From Burkholderiales bacterium (GTDB lineage Bacteria > Pseudomonadota > Gammaproteobacteria > Burkholderiales > Burkholderiaceae_E): a DNA stretch of 64,000 bases. The stretch spans positions 186,001 through 250,000 of the forward strand of contig JAIYCW010000017.1 of the NCBI GenBank assembly GCA_027487815.1. Reading direction: 5' to 3'. The notes beneath the pieces are model-generated. The model did no database searches. It was not told the origin of the DNA and saw nothing but the letters and a program-made list of their open reading frames with translations. How positions within the stretch are numbered: position 1 is the first letter of the stretch; each line of letters opens with the position of its first letter. A program made the translations under genes and the position numbers. Shown here piece after piece: positions 31,346 to 40,177 of this stretch.

Positions 31346-32791
31346 ATGGAAAACACTACCCTGCCAACCGGCCTGCATGAGGCCAACCCCTTCTTGCTCG
31401 ACGACTTTTTTGCGCCAGTGGCCATTGAAGCGGAAGTGCAACCCAGCGCGCTCCAGATTGAGGGCCACTTGCCCCTTGATCTCGAAGGCGTGTTTGTGCG
31501 GAACGGGCCCAATCCTGCGCTCCCACCGCAGGGCCGATATCACTGGTTTGATGGCGATGGAATGTTGCATGCACTGCATTTCTCCAAGGGCTCGGTCAGC
31601 TATTGCAATCGATATATTCAAACCACCGGATTGGCCGAAGAGCGCAAGCAAGGCCAGCCGATCTGGCGAGGCATTCGGCAAGCCGCCAACCGCGAGCGCC
31701 GCGAGCAGCCCTTTAAGGACACCTCGAACACCGATGTAAAGTTTCATGCGGGCAGCCTGATCACATCCTGGTACTTGTGCGGCACGCCCTACCGACTTGA
31801 TCCGCTCAGCCTGCAGACGCTTGGCCCCGATAACCGCTTTGAGAGCAAAGTGTCCGCGCATCTCAAGGTGGATGAAGTCACGGGCGAGCTCATGTTTTTT
31901 GACTACGGTATCCGCAAGCCCTTCATGACCTATGGCGTGATGAATCGCGAGGGTGTCAAAGTGCATCATGTGCCGATTGATTTGCCAGGCCCACGCTTGC
32001 CACATGACATGGCCATCACCGAGCACTACTCCATCCTGATGGATCTGCCGGTGTTTCAGGACATGGAAGCGGCCAGGAATGGGCGCTGGAAAACCGATTG
32101 GCATCCGCAATTGCCCGCGCGCTTTGGCGTAATTCCGCGTCATGGCAAAAGCGAGGAGATCCGGTGGTTCGAAGCAAGCTCCTGCTACATCTATCACAGC
32201 GCTAACGCTTGGGAAGAAGCCGGTCAGATTGTGCTTGAAGCCTATCGATACAAGCGGCCCTTTGCCGACTATCCCGAAGGCTCCACTGAGTTCGACAAGA
32301 TGTTGCTCAACAACCGGATTGCCGCAACTTTGGTGCGATATCGAATGGATCTCAACACTGGCGCATGCACCGAAGAAGAGCTCACTGCGGATAACGGCGA
32401 ATTCGGCATGGTGGATCAAGCCCGGCTGGGTCGCCCCACTCGTTATGTGTACGGCATTGGTTTTGATGAGCATGAACTCCCGATCCGCTTTGCCAGCTTA
32501 AAAAAATGGGACACCACCAAGCGCGAAGTGCAAACCTTTGCCTTTGAGCCTCACCTGTGTGGCAGCGAGCCCCAATTCGCCCGGCGGCCCGGCGCCACTC
32601 AGGAAGATGATGGCTATGTGGTTGTTGCGCTGGAAAACAACGCGGCTAGCCGTGGTGAGGTATGGGTGTTTAATGCCCAATCCATTGAGGCAGGGCCTGT
32701 GGCCAAAGTGCTTTTGCCGGTACGTCTGCCCGCCGGATTTCACGGGGTGTGGGTTCGAGGCGATCAACTCAACGCCCGGGCCGGACACTAG
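31346..32791 (+). CDS. Carotenoid cleavage oxygenase family protein
   Basis: Non-heme Fe(II) dioxygenase of the seven-bladed propeller family that cleaves carotenoids, stilbenes or similar conjugated double bonds. I choose the ATG at 31346, which has GGAG 9 bases upstream, over the ATG at 31331: 481 aa. The four iron-binding histidines can be placed: H172 (SAHLKVDEVTGE), H220 (PHDMAITEH), H284 (IYHSANAWEE) and H466 (FHGVW). The N-terminal FVRNGPNPALPPQGRYHWFD is a family signature. Lignostilbene-type or apocarotenoid substrates are both possible. The phosphatase gene begins 2 bases after its stop. Confidence 0.93.
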   Translation: MENTTLPTGLHEANPFLLDDFFAPVAIEAEVQPSALQIEGHLPLDLEGVFVRNGPNPALPPQGRYHWFDGDGMLHALHFSKGSVSYCNRYIQTTGLAEERKQGQPIWRGIRQAANRERREQPFKDTSNTDVKFHAGSLITSWYLCGTPYRLDPLSLQTLGPDNRFESKVSAHLKVDEVTGELMFFDYGIRKPFMTYGVMNREGVKVHHVPIDLPGPRLPHDMAITEHYSILMDLPVFQDMEAARNGRWKTDWHPQLPARFGVIPRHGKSEEIRWFEASSCYIYHSANAWEEAGQIVLEAYRYKRPFADYPEGSTEFDKMLLNNRIAATLVRYRMDLNTGACTEEELTADNGEFGMVDQARLGRPTRYVYGIGFDEHELPIRFASLKKWDTTKREVQTFAFEPHLCGSEPQFARRPGATQEDDGYVVVALENNAASRGEVWVFNAQSIEAGPVAKVLLPVRLPAGFHGVWVRGDQLNARAGH

Positions 32792-32793
32792 GC

Positions 32794-33486
32794 ATGGCGA
32801 TTCTTTATCTGGTGCGCCATGGGCAAGCCTCGTTTGGAGCCGCCAATTATGATCAGCTCTCGCCCTTGGGGGTCGTTCAGGCCGGGCATGTTGGGCGGTG
32901 GCTTGCGCAAGTCGTGACTTCCGCCGACCGGCTGGTGGCTGGTTCGCTGGTGCGCCATCAAGACACCGCTAACGCAGCCATCGAAGCTTGGCGTGCTGCG
33001 CATCCGTCGGTCAGCCTGCCCTCGCTGGATACTGACCCACGCCTTAATGAGTACGACCATGTGGACTTTCTCGAAGTGGCACAACGCGAGCTAGACCCCG
33101 CCAGCTTCAAGCTTGATCCGAGTTTGTCGCGCGCTGAGTTTCACCGCATGTTCGAGATCGCTTTCGCCCGCTGGATGGACCCAGACCACGCCCATCAATA
33201 TCGTGAGCCATTCAGCGAGTTTCAAAGCCGGGTGCTGCATGGCCTTGAAGACTTGATGCAGGGCGATCTTCCCACCACGGTTGCTTTTAGTTCAGGCGGC
33301 AGCATTGCCACGATCGTGCAGGCCATCATGGGCCTGGATCGCACTCGCATGATGGCGGTCAACACACTGATGGCCAACGCGGCTGTGACCAAGCTGGTGT
33401 TTAGCGGCAAGCGGCGCAGTGTGGCGTTTTTGAACAACTACGGATTTCTTGAGGCGCTTGATCCAGCGCTGGTGAGCTTTCGCTGA
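32794..33486 (+). CDS. Histidine phosphatase superfamily protein
   Basis: 230 aa from the ATG at 32794, two bases after the upstream stop. Begins with the phosphohistidine motif YLVRHGQAS; a second-site Arg lies in SLVRHQDTA, and a late serine/glycine loop in AFSSGGSIATI replaces the common GH motif, as in some phosphoglycerate-mutase-like proteins. A phosphomonoesterase of unknown substrate. Co-transcribed with the carotenoid oxygenase-like gene by spacing. Confidence 0.88.
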   Translation: MAILYLVRHGQASFGAANYDQLSPLGVVQAGHVGRWLAQVVTSADRLVAGSLVRHQDTANAAIEAWRAAHPSVSLPSLDTDPRLNEYDHVDFLEVAQRELDPASFKLDPSLSRAEFHRMFEIAFARWMDPDHAHQYREPFSEFQSRVLHGLEDLMQGDLPTTVAFSSGGSIATIVQAIMGLDRTRMMAVNTLMANAAVTKLVFSGKRRSVAFLNNYGFLEALDPALVSFR

Positions 33487-33678
33487 ACCAGGGGTTGGCT
33501 TTTGCGAACCAGCCAGCGATTCTGGTCTTAAAAATCCTGCATTCAATCTCGCATTCAATCTCGCAAAAAATTTAGCATAAATACACGATTTCGTTTTAGA
33601 ATCATGTAATTACTAAGTTTTTATATCTCGCGACTTTTTAATCTTAGGACTGATATTGAGTTTATCAGCCATTCCTTA
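33487..33678. other. AT-rich intergenic spacer with a 12-bp tandem repeat
   Basis: About 190 bases without a gene. From 33530 on it is strikingly AT-rich compared with its neighbours (runs such as AAAAAATTTAGCATAAAT and TAATTACTAAGTTTTTATAT). GCATTCAATCTC is repeated twice exactly in tandem at 33539-33562. It probably holds the promoter and control sites of the fic gene, but no clear -35/-10 pair stands out. Confidence 0.6.
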
Positions 33679-34878
33679 ATGATATTGTTTAATCACCCCT
33701 CCCAAATGGAGCCGATGCTTCCGTCGGAGGCCCATAGCGGAGAGCTTTTTGAAGCCGCCAGTGATTTGCTCCGTCACGCGCATCAATTGAGCGCCAGGTG
33801 TCGGCCTGAAGCATTGGAGGGGCTGAGGGAACTGTTGCGGGCCATGAATTCGTACTATTCCAACCGGATTGAGGGGCAGCACACCCTGCCGGTGGAGATT
33901 GAGCAAGCTCTGCGAGCAGACTACTCAACCGATGTCGATAAGGCCTACCGGCAACGGCTCGCTCTGGCCCACATGGCTACTGAGCAGCAGCTCGAGAAGC
34001 TATGGGGCCACTGGCCAAATGAAAAGATATGGGACAGCCAGACGGTGTCTGAGATTCATCAGGATCTTTTCGCCAGATTGCCAGCCGCTGATTTGCATAC
34101 CGCAGGTGTACAGGCCATCCGCCCGGGGGCCTGGCGCGATCAGCAAGTAAAGGTTGGTGAGCATGTCGCTCCTGATGCAAGCTGTTTGGCGAGCTTTATG
34201 TCCAGATGGTCGCAGGTTTATGCAGGCGCTCGGCGCGGAGAAATGGCACTGCTTGCGGCAGCGGCCAGCCATCATCGCTTGACCTGGATTCACCCCTTTG
34301 CTGATGGCAATGGGCGTGTTGCACGACTGCATCTCTTGCTGGTGATTGGGCAACTGGGGTTGAGCAATGGCTTGTGGTCCCCGCTTCGCGGATTTGCCCG
34401 CCAACAAGACGCCTATTACCGGGCATTGGCTCTGGCTGATCAACCTCGCCAAGGTGATCTCGATGGGCGCGGCAATCTTAGTGAAAAGTATCTGATCGAG
34501 TGGATCCGCTGGGTACTCGAGGTCTGTCTTGACCAAGTTCAATTTATGCAACAGGCGCTTGATCTCGACAGCATGCAAGACCGCATCAGCGCCTGCCTGA
34601 GCTTTGAGCAAGAGGTTATCAAACAAGGTGTGCGTAAAGAGTCAGTGCGCCCATTGCATTATCTGTTTGCGATGCAGGGAAGTTTGAAGCGGTCTGATTT
34701 CAAGGCCATGCTCGGCTTGGGGGAGCGCCTGGCCAGCGCCCAAATCAGCGCCCTATTGGCTCGGGGATTACTACGTACCCCGTCGCCCTATGGCGATCTC
34801 AGCTTTGGCGTGCCGCAGCATGCCTTGCGTTTCTATTTCCCACGCCTATGGCCTGAAGCCGAGGCTGGTGCGCAATGA
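33679..34878 (+). CDS. Fic family protein (predicted AMP transferase, autoinhibited class II)
   Basis: 399 aa. The Fic active-site motif is canonical: HPFADGNGRVAR at residues 205-216, with catalytic H205. An N-terminal inhibitory motif, SNRIEG at residues 61-66, fits the [S/T]xxxE[G/N] pattern, so the glutamate should block ATP in cis. A C-terminal winged-helix-like part (SLKRSDFKAMLGLGERLASA) resembles the DNA-binding tail of many such proteins. From family knowledge it transfers AMP from ATP to a protein target. No separate antitoxin gene is adjacent, in keeping with the built-in inhibitor. The AT-rich upstream DNA hints at horizontal gain. The start is uncertain: ATGs at 33706 and 33715 are also possible, none with a strong ribosome site. 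Confidence 0.93.
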   Translation: MILFNHPSQMEPMLPSEAHSGELFEAASDLLRHAHQLSARCRPEALEGLRELLRAMNSYYSNRIEGQHTLPVEIEQALRADYSTDVDKAYRQRLALAHMATEQQLEKLWGHWPNEKIWDSQTVSEIHQDLFARLPAADLHTAGVQAIRPGAWRDQQVKVGEHVAPDASCLASFMSRWSQVYAGARRGEMALLAAAASHHRLTWIHPFADGNGRVARLHLLLVIGQLGLSNGLWSPLRGFARQQDAYYRALALADQPRQGDLDGRGNLSEKYLIEWIRWVLEVCLDQVQFMQQALDLDSMQDRISACLSFEQEVIKQGVRKESVRPLHYLFAMQGSLKRSDFKAMLGLGERLASAQISALLARGLLRTPSPYGDLSFGVPQHALRFYFPRLWPEAEAGAQ

Positions 34879-34966
34879 AGCCACGCAACCTTCTGGCTGG
34901 AAATGCGCTTACCGCAAACGGGGCCGCAATCCCTTCGGCGCGGGGGTCATCGGCTAGAATGACCAG

Positions 34967-36157
34967 ATGAGTTTATCTACCCCACACCCCATGCTCAATC
35001 CGGCCATAGACACCCTGCGCAAGCTGGTGGCTTTTGATACGGTAAGCGCCAGGGACAACCTGCCGCTTATCCATTGGGCTGCAAACTATCTGCAAGCCGA
35101 GGGCTTGCGGGTCGAGGTTCAGGAAGGCGATGAGCCAGGCAAGGCCAACCTACTGGCCAGTATTGGCCCGATCGACCAGCCTGGCCTTTTGTTGTCCGGG
35201 CATAGCGACACGGTACCGGTAGCAGGTGAGGTCTGGACCAGCGATCCTTTCACCCTGACCGAGCGCAACGGCAACCTTTATGGCCGAGGTTCGGCGGATA
35301 TGAAGGGCTTTATCGCCTGCTGTATGACAATGGCGCGCGAGTTCAAACGCGGCGGCCTGAAGACGCCTTTGCATATCGCCATGTCTTATAACGAGGAAAC
35401 CAACATGCATGGCATGAAGGTTTTGGCGCGCCACCTCGACAGCCTGGCGATCAAGCCACTGGGATGTGTGATCGGCGAGCCCACCACCATGCAGGTCGTG
35501 GTTGCGAATAAAGGCGCTGCAATCTGGCGTGTGCAGGTGCGCGGTAAGGGGGTACATTCCTCGTTGCGCGACCAGGGGGTCTCGGCTGTCGAGATCGCCG
35601 CAGAGGTGATTGTCTTCATCAACGCGCTTCAGCGTAAGCTCAATGAAGCCGAGCGCCATGATGGTTTTGAGTACCCCTTCACCAGTGTGCATGTGGGCAA
35701 GATTCAAGGCGGCACCGCGCATAACATCACGGCTGTGGATTGCGAATTTGTATTTGAGGTTCGTGCTTTGCCTGGTGTCAGGGCGGCATTGATCGCGCAG
35801 CAGGTTCGCGATTACTGCACCCAGGTGTTGCTGCCGCCGATGCGAACCGTTTCGGCTGAGTGCGATATCCGCGTGGACGAAATCGTCGATGCGCCCGGGC
35901 TGGACGAGCGCCAAAACATTCATCTCTCGCAGCGCATCATGCCACTATGTGGGTGCCTGGCACCGAGCCGGGTGAGTTTTGGCACCGAGGCCGGAATGCT
36001 TCAGGATGTGGGCGTGCCGACAGTGGTATGCGGCCCTGGGCAAATTCGGGTGGCCCATCAGCCCGACGAGTTTGTCGAGATCGAACAGCTTTCGCGTTGC
36101 CTCGACTTTCTGCAATCCCTGGATGCGCAGCTGCGACTTGCGCCCATGCAGCTTTGA
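34967..36157 (+). CDS. argE: Acetylornithine deacetylase (M20 family)
   Basis: Releases acetate from N-acetylornithine in arginine synthesis. 396 aa. Metal-site residues of the M20 fold: SGHSDTVPV, GRGSADMKGF, YNEETNMHG, GEPTTMQ and a late His in RVAHQPDEF. The dimerisation domain (about residues 185-290) includes the GGTAHNI loop. ArgE is favoured over succinyl-diaminopimelate desuccinylase by overall sequence character (VAFDTVSARDN start). Followed after only 12 bases by ccmI, so it may be transcribed with the ccm operon. Confidence 0.9.
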   Translation: MSLSTPHPMLNPAIDTLRKLVAFDTVSARDNLPLIHWAANYLQAEGLRVEVQEGDEPGKANLLASIGPIDQPGLLLSGHSDTVPVAGEVWTSDPFTLTERNGNLYGRGSADMKGFIACCMTMAREFKRGGLKTPLHIAMSYNEETNMHGMKVLARHLDSLAIKPLGCVIGEPTTMQVVVANKGAAIWRVQVRGKGVHSSLRDQGVSAVEIAAEVIVFINALQRKLNEAERHDGFEYPFTSVHVGKIQGGTAHNITAVDCEFVFEVRALPGVRAALIAQQVRDYCTQVLLPPMRTVSAECDIRVDEIVDAPGLDERQNIHLSQRIMPLCGCLAPSRVSFGTEAGMLQDVGVPTVVCGPGQIRVAHQPDEFVEIEQLSRCLDFLQSLDAQLRLAPMQL

Positions 36158-36169
36158 AACGGGGCCTGT

Positions 36170-37438
36170 TTGTTCGAGTTCTCTGATTTGCTGACCAGCC
36201 CGCTGGGCTTTCTTGCCCTGCTGATCCTGATGAGTGTTGCGGCTATGGCAGCTGTGGCCTGGCCTTTGATTCGCAAACCGCGCGCCACTGACGACGAAGC
36301 GCAGCGATTGATCGTGTTGCGTGATCGACGCCGTGAAATCGAAATTGATCGCGAGCAAGGCAAGCTGAGCGAAGCGGAAGCAGCACTGGCAATTGAAGCA
36401 CTGGCCCAGGATCTTGCCACTGCCCCGGCTGTAGCTCCTAATACTGCTCAGGCCTTGTCGCGCTGGTGGACGGTGCCCATGGTTTTAATCGTGCCAATCC
36501 TTGCCTGGGTTGTGTACGCTGCGGTTGGCGCGCCCGCTATTGTCGGGATCGATCAGCAAGCCATGCAAGGCGAAATGAATCCGGCAAGGCTGCAAGAGGC
36601 GATGCAGTCGCTGCGCGAGCGGGTTGAGAAGAACCCGCAAGATCGCGAGGCTTGGCTGTTACTCGGACAAGCTTATCGCCTGGCGGAAGATTTGCCAGCC
36701 GCTGCAAATGCTTATCGCAAAGCGGCTGATGACCCCAAAGTTTCTGCACGCCTGCTGGCCGAACTCGCCGAGACCGTGGTGCTGCAAAACCAGGGTAACT
36801 TTCAAGGTGAACCGCTGCAGTTGCTTGAGCGCGCTTATCAAATCGATCCCAAAGAGCCTAAAACCATGGGCTTGCTTGGTGCGGCGCTTTATCGCACTGG
36901 CCAACCTGACCGTGCGGTAAAGGTACTGCAAGCCTTGATCGCCTCGCTGCCCCCTGATTCCGAGCAAGCCAAGCAAATGGTGCAGGTGGTTGAACGGATC
37001 AGGGCCGAGGCTGCTGGCGGCCCCTCCGCCTCTGCCCCAGCCCAGACGGCGGCCCCGGTGGCGGCCAACCGTGAGATACGGGTGTTGGTATCGATTGACC
37101 CCTCTGCACTGGCGCAAGCCCCAAACACCGGAGCCTTGTTCGTCACCGCGCGGGCGGCAGAAGGGCCCCGCCAGCCGATTGCTGTGCAGCGCTTACCGAT
37201 CAACGCAGAGTTGCTCAAGCAACTGGCCGCAGGACAAGTCGCGGTGACGCTAAGCTCGGCCAATTTAATGGACCCGCAACGCGGCTTTGATGCGGTGCCT
37301 GCACTCATGATCGACGCTCGACTCAGTGCTTCCGGGCAGGCGATCCGCCAGGCTGGAGATTGGCTCGGCAGCGCCGCGCCACAGCGATCAGATGCGCAGG
37401 AGCAGGCGCGGGTGGTGATCCGCGAGCGGGTGCAGTAA
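36170..37438 (+). CDS. ccmI: Cytochrome c maturation protein CcmI (apocytochrome chaperone)
   Basis: 422 aa, TTG start. Two membrane segments (about residues 9-27 and 101-122) enclose a cytoplasmic Leu-zipper-like loop (LIVLRDRRREIEIDREQGKL). Then comes a periplasmic TPR region (DREAWLLLGQAYRLAEDLPA) and a C-terminal beta-rich domain (EIRVLVSIDPSALAQAPNTG) as in CcmI/CycH, which holds apocytochrome c for heme ligation. It is the first ccm gene here, and its TAA overlaps the ccmA start (TAATG). I recall ccmI more often at the 3' end of ccm operons. Confidence 0.92.
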   Translation: MFEFSDLLTSPLGFLALLILMSVAAMAAVAWPLIRKPRATDDEAQRLIVLRDRRREIEIDREQGKLSEAEAALAIEALAQDLATAPAVAPNTAQALSRWWTVPMVLIVPILAWVVYAAVGAPAIVGIDQQAMQGEMNPARLQEAMQSLRERVEKNPQDREAWLLLGQAYRLAEDLPAAANAYRKAADDPKVSARLLAELAETVVLQNQGNFQGEPLQLLERAYQIDPKEPKTMGLLGAALYRTGQPDRAVKVLQALIASLPPDSEQAKQMVQVVERIRAEAAGGPSASAPAQTAAPVAANREIRVLVSIDPSALAQAPNTGALFVTARAAEGPRQPIAVQRLPINAELLKQLAAGQVAVTLSSANLMDPQRGFDAVPALMIDARLSASGQAIRQAGDWLGSAAPQRSDAQEQARVVIRERVQ

Positions 37439-38103
37439 TGCTTCAGGTGGCGCAACTGGCCTGCGCTGCTGGTGACCGCACCCTGTTTCGGGACCTCAGC
37501 TTTATTGTGCAGCCGGGCGAAGTGCTGCAGCTGCGCGGCCCCAACGGCGTTGGTAAAACCACCCTGCTGCGAGCGATAGCAGGCCTCGGGCGCCCGATCG
37601 AAGGCTCGATATCCTTTGATGGCGAGCCACTTGATGCGACCCCCTACCGATGGGCCGGGTTGATGCTGATGCAAGGCCATCTTAGCGGCTGGAAGCAACA
37701 CCAAAGCGTGTGGGACAACCTGCGCAGCCAAGCCCAGCTGGATACCGCACAGCACACCCTCGCCCCGGAGCTGATCGAACATTGGCTTGGCGAAGCTGGC
37801 CTGAGCAAACAGCGCCACTTACCCGCCGGCCGTTTATCGGCAGGGCAAAAGCGTCGCATGGGCCTGGCCCGGCTCGGCCTGAACCTCGCAGGCTCACGCA
37901 AAGTCTGGCTGCTGGATGAGCCCACCACTGCGCTTGATCACGCGGGTCAAACCTTGCTTGTGGACTTGATCGCCCGCCTTGTGGAATCTGGCGGCATGGT
38001 CGTTGCCGCAACCCATCAGTCTTTGGGCTTGGAAACTCGGGCTATTGAACCCCGAACGCTCGAGATCGAGCCCGCACAGCGCAGGGCAACGCGCCATGAG
38101 TAG
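37438..38103 (+). CDS. ccmA: Heme ABC exporter ATP-binding protein CcmA
   Basis: ATPase of the CcmABCD complex, which releases holo-CcmE. 221 aa from the ATG at 37438 overlapping the ccmI stop. Walker A GPNGVGKTTLL, signature LSAGQKRRMGLARL, Walker B VWLLDEPTTALD, switch His in ATHQS: all intact. ccmB starts inside its last codons (38096). Confidence 0.95.
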   Translation: MLQVAQLACAAGDRTLFRDLSFIVQPGEVLQLRGPNGVGKTTLLRAIAGLGRPIEGSISFDGEPLDATPYRWAGLMLMQGHLSGWKQHQSVWDNLRSQAQLDTAQHTLAPELIEHWLGEAGLSKQRHLPAGRLSAGQKRRMGLARLGLNLAGSRKVWLLDEPTTALDHAGQTLLVDLIARLVESGGMVVAATHQSLGLETRAIEPRTLEIEPAQRRATRHE

Positions 38104-38818
38104 GGCCGGCGCGGGCGGCGCAGCCCCCCTGCAATCCGAGCCCATGGGGGTCGTCCAAGCGATTCTCTGGGCGGCCGGTCGTGATTTACGGGAGGCGATC
38201 CGCAGCCCCGGCGAGCTGGGATTGGTGTTGGTGTTTTTTTTACTCGTAGCGAGCCTGTTCCCCTTGACCATCAACCCCGAAAAACCACTGCTGCAAGCGA
38301 TTGGCCCCGGCGTGATCTGGGTGGCCGCCCTGCTGGCGAGCCTGATGGGCCTGCCGCGCCTGTTTGCTCAGGATATGGCTGACGGCACGCTTGAGCAATT
38401 GGTAATTGCGCCTGCACCGTTAGGTGCGTTGATCAGCGGCAAGGTGCTGGCGCATTGGCTGGCCACTGGCTTGCCACTGGTGGTGGTTTCGCCTTTGATC
38501 GCCCTGCAGTATTCGCTGGATCAAGCGGCGATGCTTGCCTTGGTGATGGGTCTGCTTTTGGGCACACCCATCCTGGCTTGGATCGGTGCCATTACCTCGG
38601 CGCTGACCTTGACCTCGCGCGCGGCCAATGCGCTGTTGGCCCTGCTGGTGTTGCCCCTCGCAGTACCCGTGCTGATTTTCGGAGCTAGCGCGGTTCATGC
38701 CCAAAGCGCGGGCCTGGGCCTGGGCGCCCACCTCTCGATTCTTGGGGCCGGGCTGATCGTCTCTTGTGTGCTCGGGCCCCTGCTGGCTGCGCTGGCCGTT
38801 AGAATTGCGGTCGAATGA
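38096..38818 (+). CDS. ccmB: Heme exporter permease CcmB
   Basis: Six-helix membrane partner of CcmA. 240 aa from the ATG at 38096, overlapping the ccmA end by 8 bases; a second ATG at 38144 would give 224 aa, closer to E. coli CcmB (220). The cytoplasmic motif FAQDMADGTLEQL is the CcmB signature. Hydrophobic segments follow from about residue 42 to the end. The stop overlaps the ccmC start (ATGA). Confidence 0.94.
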   Translation: MSRAGAGGAAPLQSEPMGVVQAILWAAGRDLREAIRSPGELGLVLVFFLLVASLFPLTINPEKPLLQAIGPGVIWVAALLASLMGLPRLFAQDMADGTLEQLVIAPAPLGALISGKVLAHWLATGLPLVVVSPLIALQYSLDQAAMLALVMGLLLGTPILAWIGAITSALTLTSRAANALLALLVLPLAVPVLIFGASAVHAQSAGLGLGAHLSILGAGLIVSCVLGPLLAALAVRIAVE

Positions 38819-39549
38819 TATTTCGCTACTCCTCTCCTGCCGTGTTTTATCCGCTTGCCGGCCGCTTGGCCCCCTGGTTTATGGGGATCGCGGCAGTGCT
38901 CTGCATGATCGGTCTTTACATCGGCTTTGCAGTGGCACCCACCGACTACCAGCAAGGCGAGTCCTACCGCATCATCTTTATCCATGTCCCGGCTGCCTGG
39001 ATGGCGATGTTTACCTATCTGGTCATGGCAGCGTGGTGCGCGGCTTCACTCATCTGGAACACCCGCTTGTCTGCCATGATGGCCCAGGCGCTTGCGCCCA
39101 CAGGTGCGATGTTTGCCTTCATTGCATTGTGGACCGGGGCCTTCTGGGGGCGCCCCACCTGGGGCACCTACTGGGTATGGGATGCGCGCCTCACCTCCAC
39201 CCTGATTCTGCTTTTTCTCTATCTCGGGTTTATGGGTTTGCGCGCCTCCATGGACGATGCCCGCCGGGCCGACCGGGCTTGTGCGGTGCTGGCCTTGATC
39301 GGGGTAATTAACGTACCGATCATCTATTTCTCGGTGCGTTGGTGGAATACTCTGCACCAGGGAGCGAGTGTTTCGCTCACTTCCGCACCAAAAATGGCCC
39401 AGGTGATGTTGAGCGCAATGCTCATAATGGTGTTTGCGGCATGGGCTTACACGATTGCTGTGGCGCTGTATCGGGTACGATCCTTGATGCTGGCTCGAGA
39501 AGCGGACGCCCAGTGGGTGCAAGCCCTCATTGGCCCGCCCCGCCGATAA
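38815..39549 (+). CDS. ccmC: Heme-handling protein CcmC
   Basis: Membrane protein that attaches heme to CcmE. 244 aa, six membrane segments. The periplasmic tryptophan-rich heme motif is present (RPTWGTYWVWDARLTS), as are conserved histidines flanking it (IIFIHVPAAWMAM; WWNTLHQGASVS). Length matches the family. Start overlaps the ccmB stop by 4 bases. Confidence 0.96.
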   Translation: MIFRYSSPAVFYPLAGRLAPWFMGIAAVLCMIGLYIGFAVAPTDYQQGESYRIIFIHVPAAWMAMFTYLVMAAWCAASLIWNTRLSAMMAQALAPTGAMFAFIALWTGAFWGRPTWGTYWVWDARLTSTLILLFLYLGFMGLRASMDDARRADRACAVLALIGVINVPIIYFSVRWWNTLHQGASVSLTSAPKMAQVMLSAMLIMVFAAWAYTIAVALYRVRSLMLAREADAQWVQALIGPPRR

Positions 39550-39569
39550 CTTCGGAATTCATTGACAAC

Positions 39570-39713
39570 ATGACAGATCACAGTTTTTACATTGCATGGA
39601 GCTACGGTGCGTTGGCCGCTGCGATTGCATTGGAATTGCTGTGGTTGAGGCGCTCGCGCCAGCAGGTTCTTAAACGCTTGCACGACGATACTGAAGACGA
39701 GTCCCGAGCATGA
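39570..39713 (+). CDS. ccmD: Heme exporter small subunit CcmD
   Basis: 47-aa single-span membrane peptide ([20 protein letters not shown]...) with a cytoplasmic basic tail ([10 protein letters not shown]). It stabilises CcmC-CcmE and is needed to release holo-CcmE from the complex. Its end overlaps the ccmE start by 4 bases. Identified by position, size and topology; the family is poorly conserved in sequence. Confidence 0.9.
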   Translation: MTDHSFYIAWSYGALAAAIALELLWLRRSRQQVLKRLHDDTEDESRA

Positions 39714-40177
39714 GCCTGAAGCCCCGTCACAAACGCATGCTCTGGATCGCGCTGGGCGTCGGTGCGCTTGGCATCGCGGTGGCGCTTGTATTGAATGCGT
39801 TTCAAAGCAATCTCGTGTTCTTCTTTACCCCAACCCAGGTCGCTAAAGGTGAGGCGCCGCAAGGCCGCTCGTTTCGAATTGGCGGATTGGTGGAGCCTGG
39901 CAGTTTGAAGCGCGAAGCCAGCTCGACCAAGCTGGAGTTTCGCGTCACCGACAACGCGCAAGTCATCACCGTGCGCTATGAAGGCATCCTGCCCGATCTT
40001 TTCAAAGAGGGCCGCGGCATCGTTGCACAGGGCAAGATGACAGCCCCCGGTGAGTTTCGCGCAAGCGAGGTCCTCGCCAAACATGATGAAAACTATATGC
40101 CACCGGAAGCGGCGGAAGCCTTGAAGCGCGCAGGCCATCCGGTGGGCGCGCCCGAGCAGTTTCAGAAAAAACCATGA
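39710..40177 (+). CDS. ccmE: Heme chaperone CcmE
   Basis: Periplasmic heme shuttle anchored by one N-terminal helix (about residues 9-29); 155 aa. The OB-fold includes [11 protein letters not shown] and the terminal motif [12 protein letters not shown] holds the histidine that binds heme covalently and the downstream Tyr ligand. A short flexible tail follows. Overlaps ccmD and ccmF by 4 bases on each side. Confidence 0.96.
   Translation: MSLKPRHKRMLWIALGVGALGIAVALVLNAFQSNLVFFFTPTQVAKGEAPQGRSFRIGGLVEPGSLKREASSTKLEFRVTDNAQVITVRYEGILPDLFKEGRGIVAQGKMTAPGEFRASEVLAKHDENYMPPEAAEALKRAGHPVGAPEQFQKKP

Noticed and set aside
33679-34878. Fic gene as part of a two-gene toxin-antitoxin pair
   Set aside because: No small antitoxin frame lies upstream or downstream; the inhibitory motif is inside the Fic protein itself.
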